From an uncultured SAR116 cluster alpha proteobacterium (GTDB lineage Bacteria > Pseudomonadota > Alphaproteobacteria > Puniceispirillales > Marisalimonadaceae): DNA of 64,000 nucleotides. Every line of letters begins with the position of its first letter. Position 1 is the stretch's first letter. The notes under the pieces are model-generated. The model made no database searches. It saw nothing but the letters and a program-made list of their open reading frames with translations, and was not told the DNA's origin. A program made the translations under genes and the position numbers. Positions 33,830 through 43,185 of this stretch are shown piece by piece. The stretch lies in the NCBI GenBank assembly GCA_902616615.1, contig CACMTN010000008.1:1-64000 (forward strand). Reading direction: 5' to 3'.

Positions 33830-35926
33830 TTAATTTAAACTGTCAAAATTTTTGTTTTGTTTAACTAAATCTTCTAATAGCTTAGGGGGAGACCAAAATC
33901 TTGGGTCTTCTTCTGAATATTTTTGAATTTTTTTCAATATTTTGTCTAATCCAATCATATCAGCATATTTCATTGGACCTCCTCTCCATTTAGGAAATCC
34001 ATAACCATTAGTGAAAACAACATCGATATCTGAAGGCTTAAGTGCTATTTGTTCACTTAGAATTTTAGTCCCTTCATATACCATTGCAGCAATGTATTTA
34101 TCTAATATTTCCTTATCATCAAATTTTTTCGGAGTTATTCCGGCTCTTTTTCTTTCTTGTTCACAAATTACTTCTATTTCTGGATTAGGCGTTAGAAAAT
34201 CTATATTTTCTCCATATAAATAATATCCTTTAGAAGTTTTTTGACCAAACCAACCTCTTTCACATACTCTATCAGGTATCTGCACATATCTATCATCTTT
34301 ATGTCTGAATGGTGCTTTTCTTTTTCTTGTTGCCCAACCTATATCTCCACCAGCTAAATCTATTACCTGGAAAATTCCCATTGCACAGCCAAAATCTCTA
34401 ATCACTTTATCAACATGAAATGGGCTTGCTCCATCCTCAACCATATGATACGTACCAACTAAATATTTTGAGAGAATTCTGTTACCTATAAAGCCATCGC
34501 AAACTCCTGATCTTACTGGTACCTTTCTCATTTTTTTTGCTAAGTTAAAGGCAGTTGCGACAGTATCTTTAGATGTTTTTTCTGCCACTACAACTTCTAA
34601 AAGTTTCATAATGTTAGCTGGAGAAAAGAAATGCAAACCAATAACTCTGCTTGGATTATCTACAACTGAAGCAATTTCATTTACATTTAAATAACTAGTA
34701 TTGGACGCTAAAATACAGTCTTTACTACATATCTGATTTAATTTCAAAAAGACTTCTTTTTTAACGTCCATGTTTTCAAATACAGCTTCTATTATCAAAT
34801 CTCTATCTTTGAGCTCTGAGAAATTTGTTGTCGCAGAAAACATATCCATAGTTTTATTTTTTTGTTCAGTTGTAATTCTATTTAATTTAACGCTTCTATC
34901 ATAAGTTGAAGTAATTTTTGCCTTGGCTTTTTGAATAGCTTCATCATTTTGTTCAATCATAATCACATCGAAACCTGCATTCATAGCGGCCATAGAAATT
35001 CCAGTACCCATTGTACCACCACCAATTATGCCAATTTTATTTAATTCTATTGGTTTGCCTTCTTTTAATTCTGGTATTTTTGTATTAGCTCTTTCAGCAA
35101 AAAAAGAATGTATTAAACCTTGTCTTTGGGGACTTTCAATACATTCTTCAAATAATTTTCTTTCATTTGATAAAGCTTCAGGAAAATCTAATTTTAGACC
35201 CTCTTCTACAGATCTAATAATTGCATGAGGTGAAAATAAATTTTGGTATTTTTTGGATGCGGTATCTTTAAATTTTAAAATAATTTCGTTTGTTTCTTTT
35301 ATATCACTAATTTTATTTTGTATTTGAGAAGTCGGTCTTGGTCTAAATCCTTCTTTCACTAACTTTTTGGCATACTCAATACCATTATCTATAGTATTGT
35401 TATTTTCAGCAATTTCATCAATTATACCTGATGAAAAAGCTTCTTTAGCTGGAACATGCTTGCCAGTAAGCATCATATCTAAAGCCATATCAACACCACA
35501 TAATCTCGGAAGTCTTTGTGTTCCACCAGCACCAGGCAGTATCCCAAGTAAAACTTCAGGTAATCCAACTTTGGTGTTAGGAGCTGCTATTCTGTAATGT
35601 GCTGACATTGCAACTTCTAATCCACCACCAAGTGGAGTTCCGTGTAATGATGCAACAACTATTTTGTTAAGACTTTCAATTTTATCACAAATCTTTCCTA
35701 ATATTGGAGCGTCTACTTTTTTACCAAACTCTTTTATATCAGCACCAGCAAGGAAAGTTCTTTCAGGAGCCGTAATAACAATTGCTTTAATTTTTTCATT
35801 TAAAGATAAGTTATCAATAGTCTCTAATAGTCCAATCCTAACTGCAGCGCTTATTGCATTAACTGGTGGGTTGGAAATTTCTATAAGTGCTATTTCTTCT
35901 ATTATTTTATGTTTAACTACTGACAT
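33830..35926 (-). CDS. Fused enoyl-CoA hydratase / 3-hydroxyacyl-CoA dehydrogenase (FadJ-like)
   Basis: A bifunctional beta-oxidation enzyme of 698 residues. The N-terminal crotonase domain has FLAGADIKEF for the oxyanion hole and LPEVLLGILPGAGGTQRLPR with a catalytic glutamate. The 3-hydroxyacyl-CoA dehydrogenase domain has GGGTMGTGIS and IGLHFFSPANIMKLLEVV. Two C-terminal helical HAD domains follow. It hydrates enoyl-CoA and oxidises the L-3-hydroxyacyl-CoA with NAD+. No thiolase partner (FadA/FadI) is adjacent. The nitronate monooxygenase gene lies 8 bases upstream on the same strand. Confidence 0.93.
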   Translation of the reverse strand: MSVVKHKIIEEIALIEISNPPVNAISAAVRIGLLETIDNLSLNEKIKAIVITAPERTFLAGADIKEFGKKVDAPILGKICDKIESLNKIVVASLHGTPLGGGLEVAMSAHYRIAAPNTKVGLPEVLLGILPGAGGTQRLPRLCGVDMALDMMLTGKHVPAKEAFSSGIIDEIAENNNTIDNGIEYAKKLVKEGFRPRPTSQIQNKISDIKETNEIILKFKDTASKKYQNLFSPHAIIRSVEEGLKLDFPEALSNERKLFEECIESPQRQGLIHSFFAERANTKIPELKEGKPIELNKIGIIGGGTMGTGISMAAMNAGFDVIMIEQNDEAIQKAKAKITSTYDRSVKLNRITTEQKNKTMDMFSATTNFSELKDRDLIIEAVFENMDVKKEVFLKLNQICSKDCILASNTSYLNVNEIASVVDNPSRVIGLHFFSPANIMKLLEVVVAEKTSKDTVATAFNLAKKMRKVPVRSGVCDGFIGNRILSKYLVGTYHMVEDGASPFHVDKVIRDFGCAMGIFQVIDLAGGDIGWATRKRKAPFRHKDDRYVQIPDRVCERGWFGQKTSKGYYLYGENIDFLTPNPEIEVICEQERKRAGITPKKFDDKEILDKYIAAMVYEGTKILSEQIALKPSDIDVVFTNGYGFPKWRGGPMKYADMIGLDKILKKIQKYSEEDPRFWSPPKLLEDLVKQNKNFDSLN

Positions 35927-35934
35927 CTTTTCCT

Positions 35935-36900
35935 CTAAATAAGTTTACTTTTTGCCTCAATATACTCGTTATTAATTCTCTTCACCAACTCACCTGCAGG
36001 CATAATACTTTTCACAGCAGAAATACCCTGACCAGAGCCCCAAATTTCTTTCCAACTTTTTGGCTTTGAGGTGCCAGAGCTAAAATTCATTTTACTCGAA
36101 TCACTTACTTCAAGATTGTCAGGGTCAAGACCCTGAGCTACGATAGAACCTTTTAAATAATTTCCATGCACTCCAGTGAATAAGTTTGTATAAACTATGT
36201 CATCAGCAGAAGACTCAGTAATCATTTCTTTATATCTTTGATCTGCATTGGCCTCATTGGTTGCAATGAATGCAGAGCCAATATACGCTAAGTCAGCACC
36301 CATTGCCTGAGCGGCGAGAACTGCTCCTCCATTAGCAATTGAACCTGATAGTAAAAGAGGTCCAGAAAACCATTCACGAATTTCTTGAATTAATGCAAAT
36401 GGTGAAAGTGTGCCAGCGTGGCCTCCTGCTCCTGCGGCCACTGCCACTAATCCATCAGCTCCTTTGTCAATTGCTTTTTTTGCAAAAAAATTATTAATAA
36501 TATCGTGCAAGACAATTCCTTTAGCCTGGTGTGCGACTTCATTCACTTCAGGCCTTGCTCCTAGCGATGTTATCCAAACAGGCGCCCCCCATTTTGCACA
36601 AATATCAATATCTTTTTCTAATCTAACATTTGATTTATGAACAATGTGATTAACAGCATAAGGAGCCGCCGGGCTGTCAGGATTTTCTTGATTATGTTTA
36701 TCTAATTCTTCATTTATTTTTTTTAACCATATCTCAAGCATGTTAGGCTCACCCTCACCTTCTCTGGCATTTAAACAAGGAAAAGAACCAATTATGCCCG
36801 CTTTACATTGAGCTATAACTAAATCTGGATTAGATATTATAAATAATGGAGATCCTATTACTGGTATTTGTAATTTATCTAAGGGTGAAATCAGTGACAA
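35935..36900 (-). CDS. Nitronate monooxygenase / 2-nitropropane dioxygenase family
   Basis: An FMN TIM-barrel protein of 321 residues. Marks are IGSPLFIISNPDLVIAQCKAGIIG at the N-terminus (as IGSPL and CKAGIIG), VAAGAGGHAGTLSPF with the family histidine, and GADLAYIGSAFIAT for the FMN phosphate. The start is TTG 36900, with AAGGAG six bases upstream. The family oxidises nitronates or acts as an enoyl reductase; the true substrate here is open. It precedes the fused beta-oxidation gene by 8 bases. The 136-base gap to 37037 is AT-rich and must hold two divergent promoters, but I see no distinct site in it. Confidence 0.85.
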   Translation of the reverse strand: MSLISPLDKLQIPVIGSPLFIISNPDLVIAQCKAGIIGSFPCLNAREGEGEPNMLEIWLKKINEELDKHNQENPDSPAAPYAVNHIVHKSNVRLEKDIDICAKWGAPVWITSLGARPEVNEVAHQAKGIVLHDIINNFFAKKAIDKGADGLVAVAAGAGGHAGTLSPFALIQEIREWFSGPLLLSGSIANGGAVLAAQAMGADLAYIGSAFIATNEANADQRYKEMITESSADDIVYTNLFTGVHGNYLKGSIVAQGLDPDNLEVSDSSKMNFSSGTSKPKSWKEIWGSGQGISAVKSIMPAGELVKRINNEYIEAKSKLI

Positions 36901-37036
36901 ATCTGTCTCCTTTTTAACATAATTACTCTTAAATAATTATTTAACACGCTAACAATGATTACATCAATTATTTTAATTACATAATTATAAATTTTTATAT
37001 AATGTTATTATATTAATTTTAATTTGGAGCGATTGA

Positions 37037-37837
37037 ATGTTTTTAAATGAAACTGATTTAGAAAAATTTGATAAAGATGGTTATTTATTCTTTCCTAAAC
37101 TATTTAATTCTGATGAAACCGCATTGTTAAAAGAAGAAGCTGACAAGGTATATTTAGAAGATAGAAAAGAAGTTTGGAAAGAAAGTACTGGAGTTGCAAG
37201 AACAGCTTTTGCTGCACACACTTATAACGAGGCTTTTAGAAGATTAGCTGCTCATCCAAGGTTAATTAATCCAGTATCCCAAATATTAGATGGTGATGTT
37301 TATATGCATCAATTCAAATTAAATGCTAAGGCCGCATTTGACGGAGCTGTTTGGCAATGGCACCAAGACTATGGAACTTGGAAAAGAGATGACGGAATGC
37401 CAGAACCTAGAGCTATGAATATTGCCGTATTTCTTGATGATGTAACTGCAGCGAATGGACCTTTACTTTTTATACCAGGAAGTCACAAAATAGGAGTAAT
37501 TGACGCAGGTCACGATTTAAAAACAACAAGTTATCCACTTTGGACTTTAGATAACGAAAAAGTTTTAGAGTTGGCCGAAAGAGGTGGATGTGTAGCTCCT
37601 ACAGGACCAGCCGGAAGTATGCTAATGTTTTCTTCTTTGCTTGTTCACGCTAGTCCTCCAAATATTTCTCCATTTGGGCGAAGTATTGTCTATCTTTCTT
37701 TATGTCACGTAGATAATCATATACAAAAGTTTAATCGTGAAGAATGGATCGCACACAGAGATTTTACACCTATTACAAAACTCAATGATAATTGCCTTAA
37801 CGAGCTAGTAAATATTGGTGTTAGTGCAGCCGAATAA
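37037..37837 (+). CDS. Phytanoyl-CoA dioxygenase (PhyH) family oxygenase
   Basis: A 2-oxoglutarate/Fe(II) hydroxylase of 266 residues. The iron ligands are H109, D111 (WHQDYGTW) and H204, and R215 binds 2-oxoglutarate. NGPLLFIPGSHKIG (140-153) is the usual core strand. It begins the operon: a phosphatase follows 30 bases later, then a dehydrogenase. Bacterial PhyH proteins hydroxylate small molecules such as ectoine or phosphonates, as well as acyl-CoAs. The sequence does not decide between these. The start has GGAG in TTTGGAGCGATTGAATG. Confidence 0.87.
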   Translation: MFLNETDLEKFDKDGYLFFPKLFNSDETALLKEEADKVYLEDRKEVWKESTGVARTAFAAHTYNEAFRRLAAHPRLINPVSQILDGDVYMHQFKLNAKAAFDGAVWQWHQDYGTWKRDDGMPEPRAMNIAVFLDDVTAANGPLLFIPGSHKIGVIDAGHDLKTTSYPLWTLDNEKVLELAERGGCVAPTGPAGSMLMFSSLLVHASPPNISPFGRSIVYLSLCHVDNHIQKFNREEWIAHRDFTPITKLNDNCLNELVNIGVSAAE

Positions 37838-37867
37838 TTAATATTTTTTTGAACGAGGGAAACATTT

Positions 37868-38614
37868 TTGATTTCAATTGAGTCAGTTTCAAATTTTAGA
37901 GATGCATCTATTGGCTCTAGAATGAAAAAGAATATGTTATTTAGATGTGCTAAACTTAGTACATTAAATATAAAAGATATTAAAATTTTAGAGAATTCAA
38001 ACCCCTTTGCCATAATTGATTTTCGTGATCCTAATGAAGTAAAAATGGCACCAGATAATCTATCTCCTAAACTTTTAGAAAAATATATTAACCTTCCAAT
38101 TTCAGCCAGCACTCTTAGTAGAATGGTCTCTCAAAAGCAAATTAGTGGAGACAATATTAAATCTTATGAAGAAGTGATGAAAGAAAGTTATCGGATGTAT
38201 ATTAATAACCATAAAGAAGTTTGGGCAAATTTTTTTGAAATTCTGCTTAGATCAAATAATTGTCCAATTATTTTTCATTGCTCAGCTGGCAAAGATAGAA
38301 CTGGCATTGCTAGTTTTATGATACAAAGTATTTTCAAAAATCCTATCGATAAGATTTTTGAAAATTATCTTATTTCAAATGATTTATTAACTATTAAAGC
38401 AGCCACAGCGGAACAAAAGACTAACTCTTCAAAACAGGACACTCAAGTTACAAAAAATATGTTGAGCACTTTAGGTAAGGTTCAGACATCTTATTTAAAT
38501 ACGGCGATAGATGAAATAGAAAAAAAATACAGTTCATTGGAAAATTATTTTATTTCTCAGCTAGGGCTTAAACATAATGACATCCAAAAAATAAAGCAAA
38601 TATTTGGGAATTAA
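37868..38614 (+). CDS. Tyrosine-phosphatase-like protein (Y_phosphatase3 family)
   Basis: A 248-residue protein with the cysteine phosphatase loop HCSAGKDRTG: C138 is the nucleophile and R144 binds phosphate. The family opening FRDASIGSRMKKNMLFRCAKL also fits. Such proteins remove phosphate from tyrosine, phosphoinositide or other small phosphoesters. The start is TTG 37868, with GAGGGA seven bases upstream and no closer ATG. It sits between the PhyH and dehydrogenase genes in a tight series, so a small-molecule phosphatase role is more likely than protein signalling; that is inference. Confidence 0.82.
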   Translation: MISIESVSNFRDASIGSRMKKNMLFRCAKLSTLNIKDIKILENSNPFAIIDFRDPNEVKMAPDNLSPKLLEKYINLPISASTLSRMVSQKQISGDNIKSYEEVMKESYRMYINNHKEVWANFFEILLRSNNCPIIFHCSAGKDRTGIASFMIQSIFKNPIDKIFENYLISNDLLTIKAATAEQKTNSSKQDTQVTKNMLSTLGKVQTSYLNTAIDEIEKKYSSLENYFISQLGLKHNDIQKIKQIFGN

Positions 38615-38621
38615 TAAAAAT

Positions 38622-39938
38622 ATGTTTTTGCAAAATCTGATTTCACAAAGAATTGATAATAATAAACCTGTAAAAGTTGCTTTAATTGGAGCAGGAAAAT
38701 TTGGCTCTATGTTTTTAAGTCAAGTACCAACCACACCTGGTTTAGAAGTTGTGATAATTGCAGATCTAATTCCAGACAACGCTAAAAAAGCTTGTAAAAA
38801 TGTTGGTTGGAAAGATGATCTTATTTCTAACACCGAATTTGTTGAATCAGGAATTAAAGCAATAACAAAATCTGAAGTAGAGGTCGTTGTTGAAGCTACT
38901 GGACATCCTTCAGCTGGAATTTTACATGCCCGAGAAGCATTTCGATATGGTAAACATATCGTAATGGTTAATGTTGAAGCAGATGTTTTGGCTGGTGCTT
39001 CCTTATCCAAAGAAGCTAAATCAGCTGGTGTTGTTTATTCTATGGCTTATGGAGACCAGCCTGCCCTTACAGCGGAAATTGTTGACTGGGCTAGGTCTAG
39101 TGGCTTTTATGTAACTGCTGCTGGCAAAGGTACTAAATATCTTCCTGAATATCATAAATCAACCCCAGAAACAGTTTGGAATTATTATGGATTAACAGAA
39201 AAAGATGCAAATGAAGCTGGCATGAACCCTAAAATGTTTAACTCATTTCTTGATGGAACAAAATCTAGTCTTGAAATGGCAGCGATTGCTAACGCTTGCA
39301 ACCTAAAAGTACCCTCTAATGGATTACTTTTTCCTCCTTGCGGTATGGATGATCTAGCAGAGTTTCTTAAACCAAAAAACAATGGTGGTGTTTTAGAACA
39401 TGATGGACAAGTTGAGGTAGTATCATCTCTTGATAGAGATGGTAAAGATGTATTTAAAGATTTAAGATGGGGAGTTTACGCCGTGCTTAAGGCACCAAAT
39501 GATTATGCAGCCTCATGTTTTAAACAATATGGTATGAACACTGATAGTACTGGACAATTTTCTGCTATGTACAAACCATTTCATTTAATCGGTATGGAAC
39601 TAAATATTTCAATCTTTAGTGCAGCTCTATTAAATCAATCTACCGGGCAAACACAAACTTTTTCAGGTGATGTAGTTGCTACATCAAAAAGAGCACTAAA
39701 AAAAGGTGAAATTTTAGATGGAGAGGGTGGAGCTACTGTATGGGGTAAATTGATACCAGTAAAAGATTCTCTTTCAAATGAAACTCTGCCAATAGGTCTT
39801 GCTCATGGAATAAAACTTAATAAAGAAATTAAAGAAGATCAAATTATAACTTGGAAAGATGTAAATTATTCATCTGATGATCCTACTGTTTCATTTAGAA
39901 GATCAATGGAAAAAAACTTTAGATCTTCACTGGACTAG
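38622..39938 (+). CDS. Homoserine-dehydrogenase-like NAD(P) oxidoreductase with SAF domain
   Basis: A protein of about 438 residues. The N-terminal Rossmann domain carries GAGKFG (23-28). The homoserine-dehydrogenase-like catalytic region contains EATGHPSAG and AAGKGTKYLPEY, and a C-terminal SAF-like domain has the segment SKRALKKGEILDGEGG. Homologues are often labelled SAF-domain oxidoreductases; no firm reaction is known to me. TTG 38604 would overlap the upstream stop and add six residues, but ATG 38622 gives the usual N-terminus. Its last 20 bases overlap the convergent lactonase gene. Operon mates are a PhyH oxygenase and a phosphatase. Confidence 0.78.
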   Translation: MFLQNLISQRIDNNKPVKVALIGAGKFGSMFLSQVPTTPGLEVVIIADLIPDNAKKACKNVGWKDDLISNTEFVESGIKAITKSEVEVVVEATGHPSAGILHAREAFRYGKHIVMVNVEADVLAGASLSKEAKSAGVVYSMAYGDQPALTAEIVDWARSSGFYVTAAGKGTKYLPEYHKSTPETVWNYYGLTEKDANEAGMNPKMFNSFLDGTKSSLEMAAIANACNLKVPSNGLLFPPCGMDDLAEFLKPKNNGGVLEHDGQVEVVSSLDRDGKDVFKDLRWGVYAVLKAPNDYAASCFKQYGMNTDSTGQFSAMYKPFHLIGMELNISIFSAALLNQSTGQTQTFSGDVVATSKRALKKGEILDGEGGATVWGKLIPVKDSLSNETLPIGLAHGIKLNKEIKEDQIITWKDVNYSSDDPTVSFRRSMEKNFRSSLD

Positions 39939-40734
39939 TTGGTCCTTTATCTAATCTCCAAACAAAACCTGATTTTCCTTCGTTAGGAAAAAAGTTTTTA
40001 ACTAGAGGATCATGTCCTGGGATTACCATATCATTACTGGTTGCCAGACTTTTAATTAAATTAAAGCCATTAAGCATGTCTTCCAAATCAATAACAATAG
40101 GAAACGGTTTACCCATAAGAAAGTTTTCATAGAAATGTGTGGCATCTGATGCCAAACATAAATAACCATTTTCTGTTTTTACTCTTACAGACTGCAGGCC
40201 TCTGGAATGACCTCCTACTAAATGAACAGTTACTCCACCTTTGATTGATCCAATACCATTATAAAAGATAACCCTGCCAGAGTATAAATTTTTAACCATC
40301 TCACATACATGTTCGCCTGTAAAAGGCATTTTAATAGTTTCATGACACATACAGGGACCAGTAGCGTATGCCATCTCAGTTTCTTGAAGATGAAATTTTG
40401 CATTAGGAAAATCCTTTAATCCTCCTGCATGATCATAATGAAGATGAGTTATAATCACGTCAGTAACATCACTTGCTTCAACGTTAATAGCTTTCAAAGC
40501 CTCAGATGGAGCTCTTTGAATAGGCCTATCTCTTCTTTTAGCTTCATCATAATCATATCCTGTGTCTACAACTATAATATCTTTATCTGATTTCAATACC
40601 CAAATAAAATAATCAATAGTGTGAGCTTGATTAGAATGATCGTCAAAAATGAAGCTGTCACCACGAGTTCTATCTGCTCTTTCAGCATATTTTAAAGCAT
40701 ATACTTCCCAATTTTTTTCTATTGCAGTATCCAA
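39919..40734 (-). CDS. Metallo-beta-lactamase fold lactonase (AttM/AiiA-like)
   Basis: A 271-residue metallohydrolase with the dinuclear zinc motif HLHYDH (97-102), further ligand histidines (in GGHSRGLQS and the PGHDP near the end) and VVDTGYD as an early strand. The closest family is N-acyl homoserine lactonase-like enzymes. In a sugar-acid setting it could equally open an aldonolactone. The start is TTG 40734, with AAGGA upstream. It lies 13 bases after the aldo-keto reductase gene, forming a series with OtnI and OtnC. It overlaps the convergent dehydrogenase gene by 20 bases. Confidence 0.83.
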   Translation of the reverse strand: MDTAIEKNWEVYALKYAERADRTRGDSFIFDDHSNQAHTIDYFIWVLKSDKDIIVVDTGYDYDEAKRRDRPIQRAPSEALKAINVEASDVTDVIITHLHYDHAGGLKDFPNAKFHLQETEMAYATGPCMCHETIKMPFTGEHVCEMVKNLYSGRVIFYNGIGSIKGGVTVHLVGGHSRGLQSVRVKTENGYLCLASDATHFYENFLMGKPFPIVIDLEDMLNGFNLIKSLATSNDMVIPGHDPLVKNFFPNEGKSGFVWRLDKGPTSPVKI

Positions 40735-40747
40735 GAGGTTTCCTTAT

Positions 40748-41716
40748 TTAATTGTTACTAACTTCTTCTAATCTATCAGTTGCAGGAGCAGGTGTAGGAC
40801 TGATATTAGATATTAATTTGTAAGTTTCATTATCTAATGAAATTTTAACTGAATCTAGGGAAGGTTTTAATTGTTTTAGATTTCTGGCACTTATTATTGG
40901 GGCAGTTACCGCATCATGCTTTAAAACCCAGGCAACTGCTAAAGAAATAGGATCATAATTTAAATTATTCGCTAAATTTTTTAAAGAATGTGCTGCTTTG
41001 TACATCCAATCTTGTCCATATCTAATTTTATATTTTTCATTTTCATGAAGTCTTCCAGATGTATTTTTACTTGATATAATTGATGCGTCATATTTGCCTG
41101 TAAGAAGTCCCCCTCCTAAAGGACTATAACTTATTACACCAATATCTTCTGATATTGCCATAGGAAGAATTTCTACTTCGGCTTGTCTTTTAACAATATT
41201 ATACATGGGTTGCAGAATATCTACTGATGGAAAATTATATTTTTGAGCAATCAAATTTGCTTTCAAAACTTGCCAAGCAGCAAAATTAGAAACACCTAGT
41301 TGAAAAAATTTTTTTTCTTCTTTTAATTTTTTAAGTGTTTCAAATGTTTCTTCTAATGGCACATTATCATCCCAATGATGTAAGAAGAAAATATCTACGT
41401 AATCCTGATTTAGTCTTTTAAGACTTTGCTCTAGTTGTGATCTAATATTTTCTCCACTTGAACCTCCAACTGAACCTGCTTTTGTAATTAAAATAATTTT
41501 TTCACGTTCTTCTCTAATTAAATTTCCAAGAATTTTTTCAGATTTACCTCCAGTATAAACAAATGCAGTATCAAAAAAATTAATACCATTTTCTCGACAT
41601 GCCTCATACATTTCTTGGCTGTCGCGTTCATCTGCCCCGTCTCCAAACTGCATTGTTCCAAAACACAATGATGAGTTTTCTATTTTATTAGGGCCATATT
41701 GTCTGATTATTTTCAT
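40748..41716 (-). CDS. Aldo-keto reductase
   Basis: An NADP-dependent TIM-barrel reductase of 322 residues. The catalytic tetrad is D49, Y54, K79 and the histidine of FFLHHW near 112. The distal SPLGGGLLTGKYD and APIISARNLKQLK fit the AKR superfamily. It reduces an aldehyde or oxidises an aldose; its position beside a lactonase and sugar-acid isomerase suggests aldose oxidation followed by lactone opening. It is 21 bases downstream of the OtnI-like gene. Confidence 0.88.
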   Translation of the reverse strand: MKIIRQYGPNKIENSSLCFGTMQFGDGADERDSQEMYEACRENGINFFDTAFVYTGGKSEKILGNLIREEREKIILITKAGSVGGSSGENIRSQLEQSLKRLNQDYVDIFFLHHWDDNVPLEETFETLKKLKEEKKFFQLGVSNFAAWQVLKANLIAQKYNFPSVDILQPMYNIVKRQAEVEILPMAISEDIGVISYSPLGGGLLTGKYDASIISSKNTSGRLHENEKYKIRYGQDWMYKAAHSLKNLANNLNYDPISLAVAWVLKHDAVTAPIISARNLKQLKPSLDSVKISLDNETYKLISNISPTPAPATDRLEEVSNN

Positions 41717-41737
41717 TTAAAAATCCTTTAAAAATTT

Positions 41738-42505
41738 TTATTTAAAATTATCCATCCAAGCAATTCCTTGATCAGTCGTGGTTCTTGGCTTATATTCTGC
41801 TCCAATCAGCCCTTTGTAACCTATTTTATAAATTTCTGGAATAATGTAAGAAAAATCTAATTCACCTTTGTCTGGTTCAGATCTACCCTTTACTGAAGCT
41901 ATCTGCACATGACCAATGAAAGGTAAATTATCTGCAAATCTATTTATGACATTACCTTGATTGATTTGAACATGATAAAAATCAAACATAATTTTTATAC
42001 TATCAGAACCTACAAGCTCACATATCTCCTTAGCCTGCTCCACTCTTGTTAAAAAATATCCTGGATTATCATTTAGGTTTAAAGGTTCAATGACTAAACC
42101 GATATTACTTTCTCTGACCAATTCTTTTGCAAATTTTAAATTATCAATAAAAGTCACAAGAGATTTTGTTGATAAATCTGTGACGCCTGCCATTGCATGA
42201 ATGTTTTTTGATTTAATTACTTTTGCATACTCAAATGCTTGTAATAATGCGTCTCTTGCCTCAGACACCCTTGAAGGGACAGCTAATAGACCATTATCAC
42301 CTTTTTCAATATTACCTTTAATTGTATTAATACCCATAACAGGTAAGTTTACATCATCCAATGCTTTTTTAATTTCTCGAGAATCATATTGATAAGGAAA
42401 CTGAAACTCTACTGCGTCAAACCCTTTATCTTTAGCTTTATATATAGCGTCGATTTGAGACATTTCTGTCCATAAAAGACCTAAATTAGCCGAAAATTTA
42501 TACAT
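41738..42505 (-). CDS. otnI: 2-oxo-tetronate isomerase / hydroxypyruvate isomerase
   Basis: A xylose-isomerase-like TIM barrel of 255 residues. Metal and acid residues are visible in VIEPLN, MFDFYHVQ, GHVQIAS and GAEYKPR. The family covers hydroxypyruvate isomerase (Hyi) and 2-oxo-tetronate isomerase (OtnI). The adjacent OtnC-type decarboxylase, 4 bases upstream on the same strand, favours OtnI: 2-oxo-tetronate to 3-oxo-tetronate in L-threonate and D-erythronate breakdown. The kinase OtnK, which acts between these two, is not in the window. Confidence 0.82.
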   Translation of the reverse strand: MYKFSANLGLLWTEMSQIDAIYKAKDKGFDAVEFQFPYQYDSREIKKALDDVNLPVMGINTIKGNIEKGDNGLLAVPSRVSEARDALLQAFEYAKVIKSKNIHAMAGVTDLSTKSLVTFIDNLKFAKELVRESNIGLVIEPLNLNDNPGYFLTRVEQAKEICELVGSDSIKIMFDFYHVQINQGNVINRFADNLPFIGHVQIASVKGRSEPDKGELDFSYIIPEIYKIGYKGLIGAEYKPRTTTDQGIAWMDNFK

Positions 42506-42509
42506 TGTC

Positions 42510-43157
42510 CTAATCCCATTCTATGTTAAATTTAGACACTATTTTATCTATTTGAGATGTTTTTAATTCTATTGCATCTGACCCTCTTAATATAAGAGCT
42601 AGTTTAGCAGTAGCTTCTAATTCTTCAACAGCATTAACCGCTGATTCCAAATCTTTACCAGAAACAACAGGACCATGATTAGCAAGAAGAACGGCAGATC
42701 TTCTTCCAGCAAGACCTTTAATTGCATCACCCATTGCAGGATCTCCTGGCACAAAAAAAGGAAGTAATTTTACCTTTCCTAATAACATAACGGAGTAAGG
42801 TGTATATGAGGGTAAAACATTATCTTCATTAATTCCAGGCATCATTGATAAAGCGACTGAATACGTAGAATGAAGGTGTACTACTGCGCCAGATTTCATG
42901 CCTCTTGTTTCATAAAAAGCCTGATGAAGTGGCAACTCTTTAGTAGGTGTTGTAGAACCAGTAATTTCACCAGATTTTGAAACTTTTACTATTTGGTTAG
43001 GATCCAGTCTTCCAAAAGAGAATCCAGACGGAGTTACTAATATATTATTATCATCCAAACGTACTGAAATATTTCCCGTTGAACCATGTGTTAATCCTCT
43101 ATCAAAGATAGAAGTTGCTAATAAACATATTTGCTCTCTTAATTTATTTTCATTCAT
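42510..43157 (-). CDS. otnC: 3-oxo-tetronate 4-phosphate decarboxylase (class II aldolase family)
   Basis: A class II aldolase/adducin-family protein of 215 residues. It has HGSTGNISVRLDDNN for substrate phosphate, the metal-site VVHLHSTYS and LLANHGPV. Among the family it fits OtnC, which decarboxylates 3-oxo-tetronate 4-phosphate to dihydroxyacetone phosphate. Fuculose-phosphate aldolase is a relative, but the partner OtnI gene 4 bases downstream supports OtnC. A DUF2938 membrane protein gene is 28 bases upstream. Confidence 0.85.
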   Translation of the reverse strand: MNENKLREQICLLATSIFDRGLTHGSTGNISVRLDDNNILVTPSGFSFGRLDPNQIVKVSKSGEITGSTTPTKELPLHQAFYETRGMKSGAVVHLHSTYSVALSMMPGINEDNVLPSYTPYSVMLLGKVKLLPFFVPGDPAMGDAIKGLAGRRSAVLLANHGPVVSGKDLESAVNAVEELEATAKLALILRGSDAIELKTSQIDKIVSKFNIEWD

Positions 43158-43185
43158 TTTTTATACTCAATACGTATATCTTAAT

